64,000 nt of DNA, taken from Puffinus mauretanicus. Its lineage: Eukaryota; Chordata; Aves; Procellariiformes; Procellariidae. Both the position numbers and the translations under genes were made by a program. Location: the NCBI GenBank assembly GCA_023333565.1, contig JAJKFH010001865.1, positions 3,100,001 to 3,164,000 on the forward strand. The letters run 5' to 3'. The notes under the pieces were generated by a model. That model was not told the origin of the DNA and ran no database searches. It saw nothing but the letters and a program-made list of their open reading frames with translations. The stretch's first letter is position 1, and the number at the start of each line of letters is the position of its first letter. Below, piece by piece: positions 61,947-64,000 of the stretch.

Positions 61947-64000
61947 TATTGTCAGTTAAATGCTATAACAGAATAAAGTATATAGGACACTTTAATCTGT
62001 CTAATAATTAGCAACTCATTTATTTCTTGCCTGGGAAAAAGACAGTTAGATAAGCTGTAAGTCAAAGCTTAAAATAATCTGTCTTTATACAGGGAAATAA
62101 ATTCTAAATTGTAACTTCTGATTGTTACATTGATTATTTTTTGTCTAGATAAGTTATGCTGCTGTAAATACATTGTCTAGACAATTTCTACGAGTTACTG
62201 AAGCAAAGTAGTCATTCTTACTGCATCACAGTAGCTAATAAATAAATATATGAATTATCTCCAAAGCAAAGACAAGCAGTCCCGATTTTCCATGAGATCT
62301 TTCTGACCCTTTCCAAGGCAAGAGGGAGAAGGTCAAGTTCAAGATTCTTTTTGTATAACATACTCCTAGCCTGAAAAAAAAAATTTTCTATACGAAAGTA
62401 ACATTTTCTATCTCTCGGCACACTATCAAAAATGCATTTCTTCTTATATGAAGATATATAGGTTAAAGTGTCCAGTTACCACTGAATTTGTGTGGTTTTG
62501 TTGTCATCTTCCTCAGCCTCTTAAAAAGGCCTTGCTAGAGAAGCAAGTCCTTGCATGCTGAAGCTGGTTTCTTGTTATAAACCTGTCTTAAAAACACAAA
62601 TGGATACCCATGAAACTTCATAGGGTGATCTGGAGATTAGGTGTTGCATAGAATACTAAAGGGCAGGTGCATTCGTGCTTCTAAAGACAGATACATTTAG
62701 TTAGAAGGGCCTAATGAAACTTCTGGAGTGAAAGTAAATAGAAATAAGGCAATAAACTTCTTGAGATGTTTCCACTATACATCTTTCAGATTCTACGTTT
62801 CCTTGTAAGTAGTCTCTGCAGAAAAGTGATTGAACAAGTGGAATGAAAACTGAAGGTATTTTCTCTATGCAGGGATGGAGAGGCTCCTTGTGATTCCCAG
62901 AATGGCTCTTTTTCATGTTTGTGTTGTTAAGGCATCACCCTCCTTTCCGCATTCAGAGTCAGAGCCTACTGGAATCGTCAGGTGCCTCTCTGTTGCCTTA
63001 AAAGAGGAAGAGATTAAGCTTGTATTTTGAAGAGATTGAAAGGCTTAGTTCATCAGCCACAATCCTGCTGGTTTTAACTCTACCCAAGACATGGTTAAGT
63101 CTTCATTATTTTATTCTGTAAAATCTGTATTATTTTATTTAGTCCTTTTTATTATTGTAAATTGTATGCATGTTTTCCTTCATCGACAGTAGTCCAGCTG
63201 CTGTTGCCAGCACATTGCTCTTCACACGGCCTGAGAAAGACTCTTGGGCTGCCAGCCAGGACTTGTGTTATGCTGTTGTAATTCTGCCCCTGTCAATGGC
63301 TTTGGTTAGTTTGCACTGAATGCCTCAGGTGCAGCAGAGGTGACCTAAATATTCCCCCTTTCCAGCTAGGTATGAAAGAGGAAAAGTGGAAAATGAAAGA
63401 TGGAGGCTCAGGAGCAGAATTTGAGTGTTCCTTTTCCTCTTCTGAGGTAGGTGCCGAGGAAAGCAGACTATTTCTAAAACTCCAAATAGGTTCTCTTTTT
63501 TAATGTTTACTGAGACCGACGGTTACAGTTACTGGAAATTTTAGTTGGTTGGTTGATGTAGACGTTGTTTGGCCCATCTGTGTGCCTTACTACGCAGAGA
63601 TTTGGATGTTTCTGAGATGAGGAATTGTGGAGTTCTCAGCTTTACCTATCAAAATATGTCTGACTTCTGAGAGATGCTGGCAAGCAGGATCTCGGTTCTT
63701 CTCAATCATCTGGGAGAACTGTAAGGACAGGAAAGATGGGAGGTGATGAACCTGAATCCTGGAGTAGTGCTGTCAGGCTCCAGAGTTTCCTTCAGGCATG
63801 TCAGTCTTGGCTGTGGTTATACTGTCTTTGTGGGCTGCACCTCTGAAAGAGCACCCTTGTCCTTGCATGAGCTTGCATGGATTGGGTTGTATCCGTATCA
63901 CTCAGGGCTACTGCATCATAACATAGAATTATCACTTTCTGGGGCTGTTTTTCAGCTCTGAGTGTTTTATATTTCCTGTTATCCAGTTCAGAAAATCTGA

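Larger units (their letters stand above)
58216..64000 (+). other. TBCK: TBCK intron, continuing past the window
   Basis: I looked for the final TBCK exon (AAHLVK...ILDGGINKIKP in human) and did not find it. Contents: a 29-base T run (58910-58938), an approximate local duplication (61903-61946), and short A and T runs. No other gene, RNA or transposon recognised. Confidence 0.65.

Noticed and set aside
1..64000. tRNA, rRNA, snRNA, CRISPR arrays, bacterial operons or viral genes
   Set aside because: No B-box-like tRNA core, no rRNA blocks, no regularly spaced repeats and no retroviral gene blocks were seen. The RT sequences are all CR1 type (FADD, APE endonuclease).

Overview
This window looks like vertebrate nuclear DNA, most likely from a bird. 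It is AT-rich and intron-like, with no operons and no compact coding blocks. Its recognisable repeats are CR1 LINE retrotransposons, one ending in tandem TCATAGAA octamers (the reverse complement of the TTCTATGA tail common in bird CR1). The only host gene I can identify is TBCK (TBC1 domain-containing kinase), on the + strand. It is represented by three consecutive internal exons near its 3' end, at 35293-35468, 53456-53631 and 58056-58215. They join in frame (176, 176 and 160 nt) and encode the linker after the TBC domain and most of the C-terminal rhodanese-like domain. The last coding exon or exons (about 37 residues in the human protein) were not found before base 64000. No earlier TBCK exon was found between 1 and 35292.

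Layout. 1-20463: non-coding sequence with an old + strand CR1 fragment (1575-2262), a 335-bp structure bounded by perfect 20-bp inverted repeats (5049-5383), a GC-rich patch (about 9331-10390) and a cluster of perfect hairpins (19842-20236). 20464-22985: a large, 5'-truncated CR1 on the - strand (copy B). 22986-35292: T/G-rich intron-like DNA. 35293-35468: TBCK exon. 35469-53455: an 18-kb intron holding a short CR1 relic (36819-37060) and a second large - strand CR1 (copy C, 43579-45800), about 95% identical to copy B but lacking its 3' end. 53456-58215: two TBCK exons around a 4.4-kb intron. 58216-64000: the start of the next intron.

Nothing here amounts to a new biological system. The observations most worth checking are these: copies B and C are direct repeats flanking a frame-breaking TBCK exon; base-composition skew appears to reverse near copy B, together with the lack of upstream exons; copy C is truncated at its 3' end; the 5049-5383 inverted-repeat element is unidentified; and there are two overlapping hairpins at 19842-19897. 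Almost all other open frames are short, mostly lack ATG starts or any recognisable motif, and are treated as chance.
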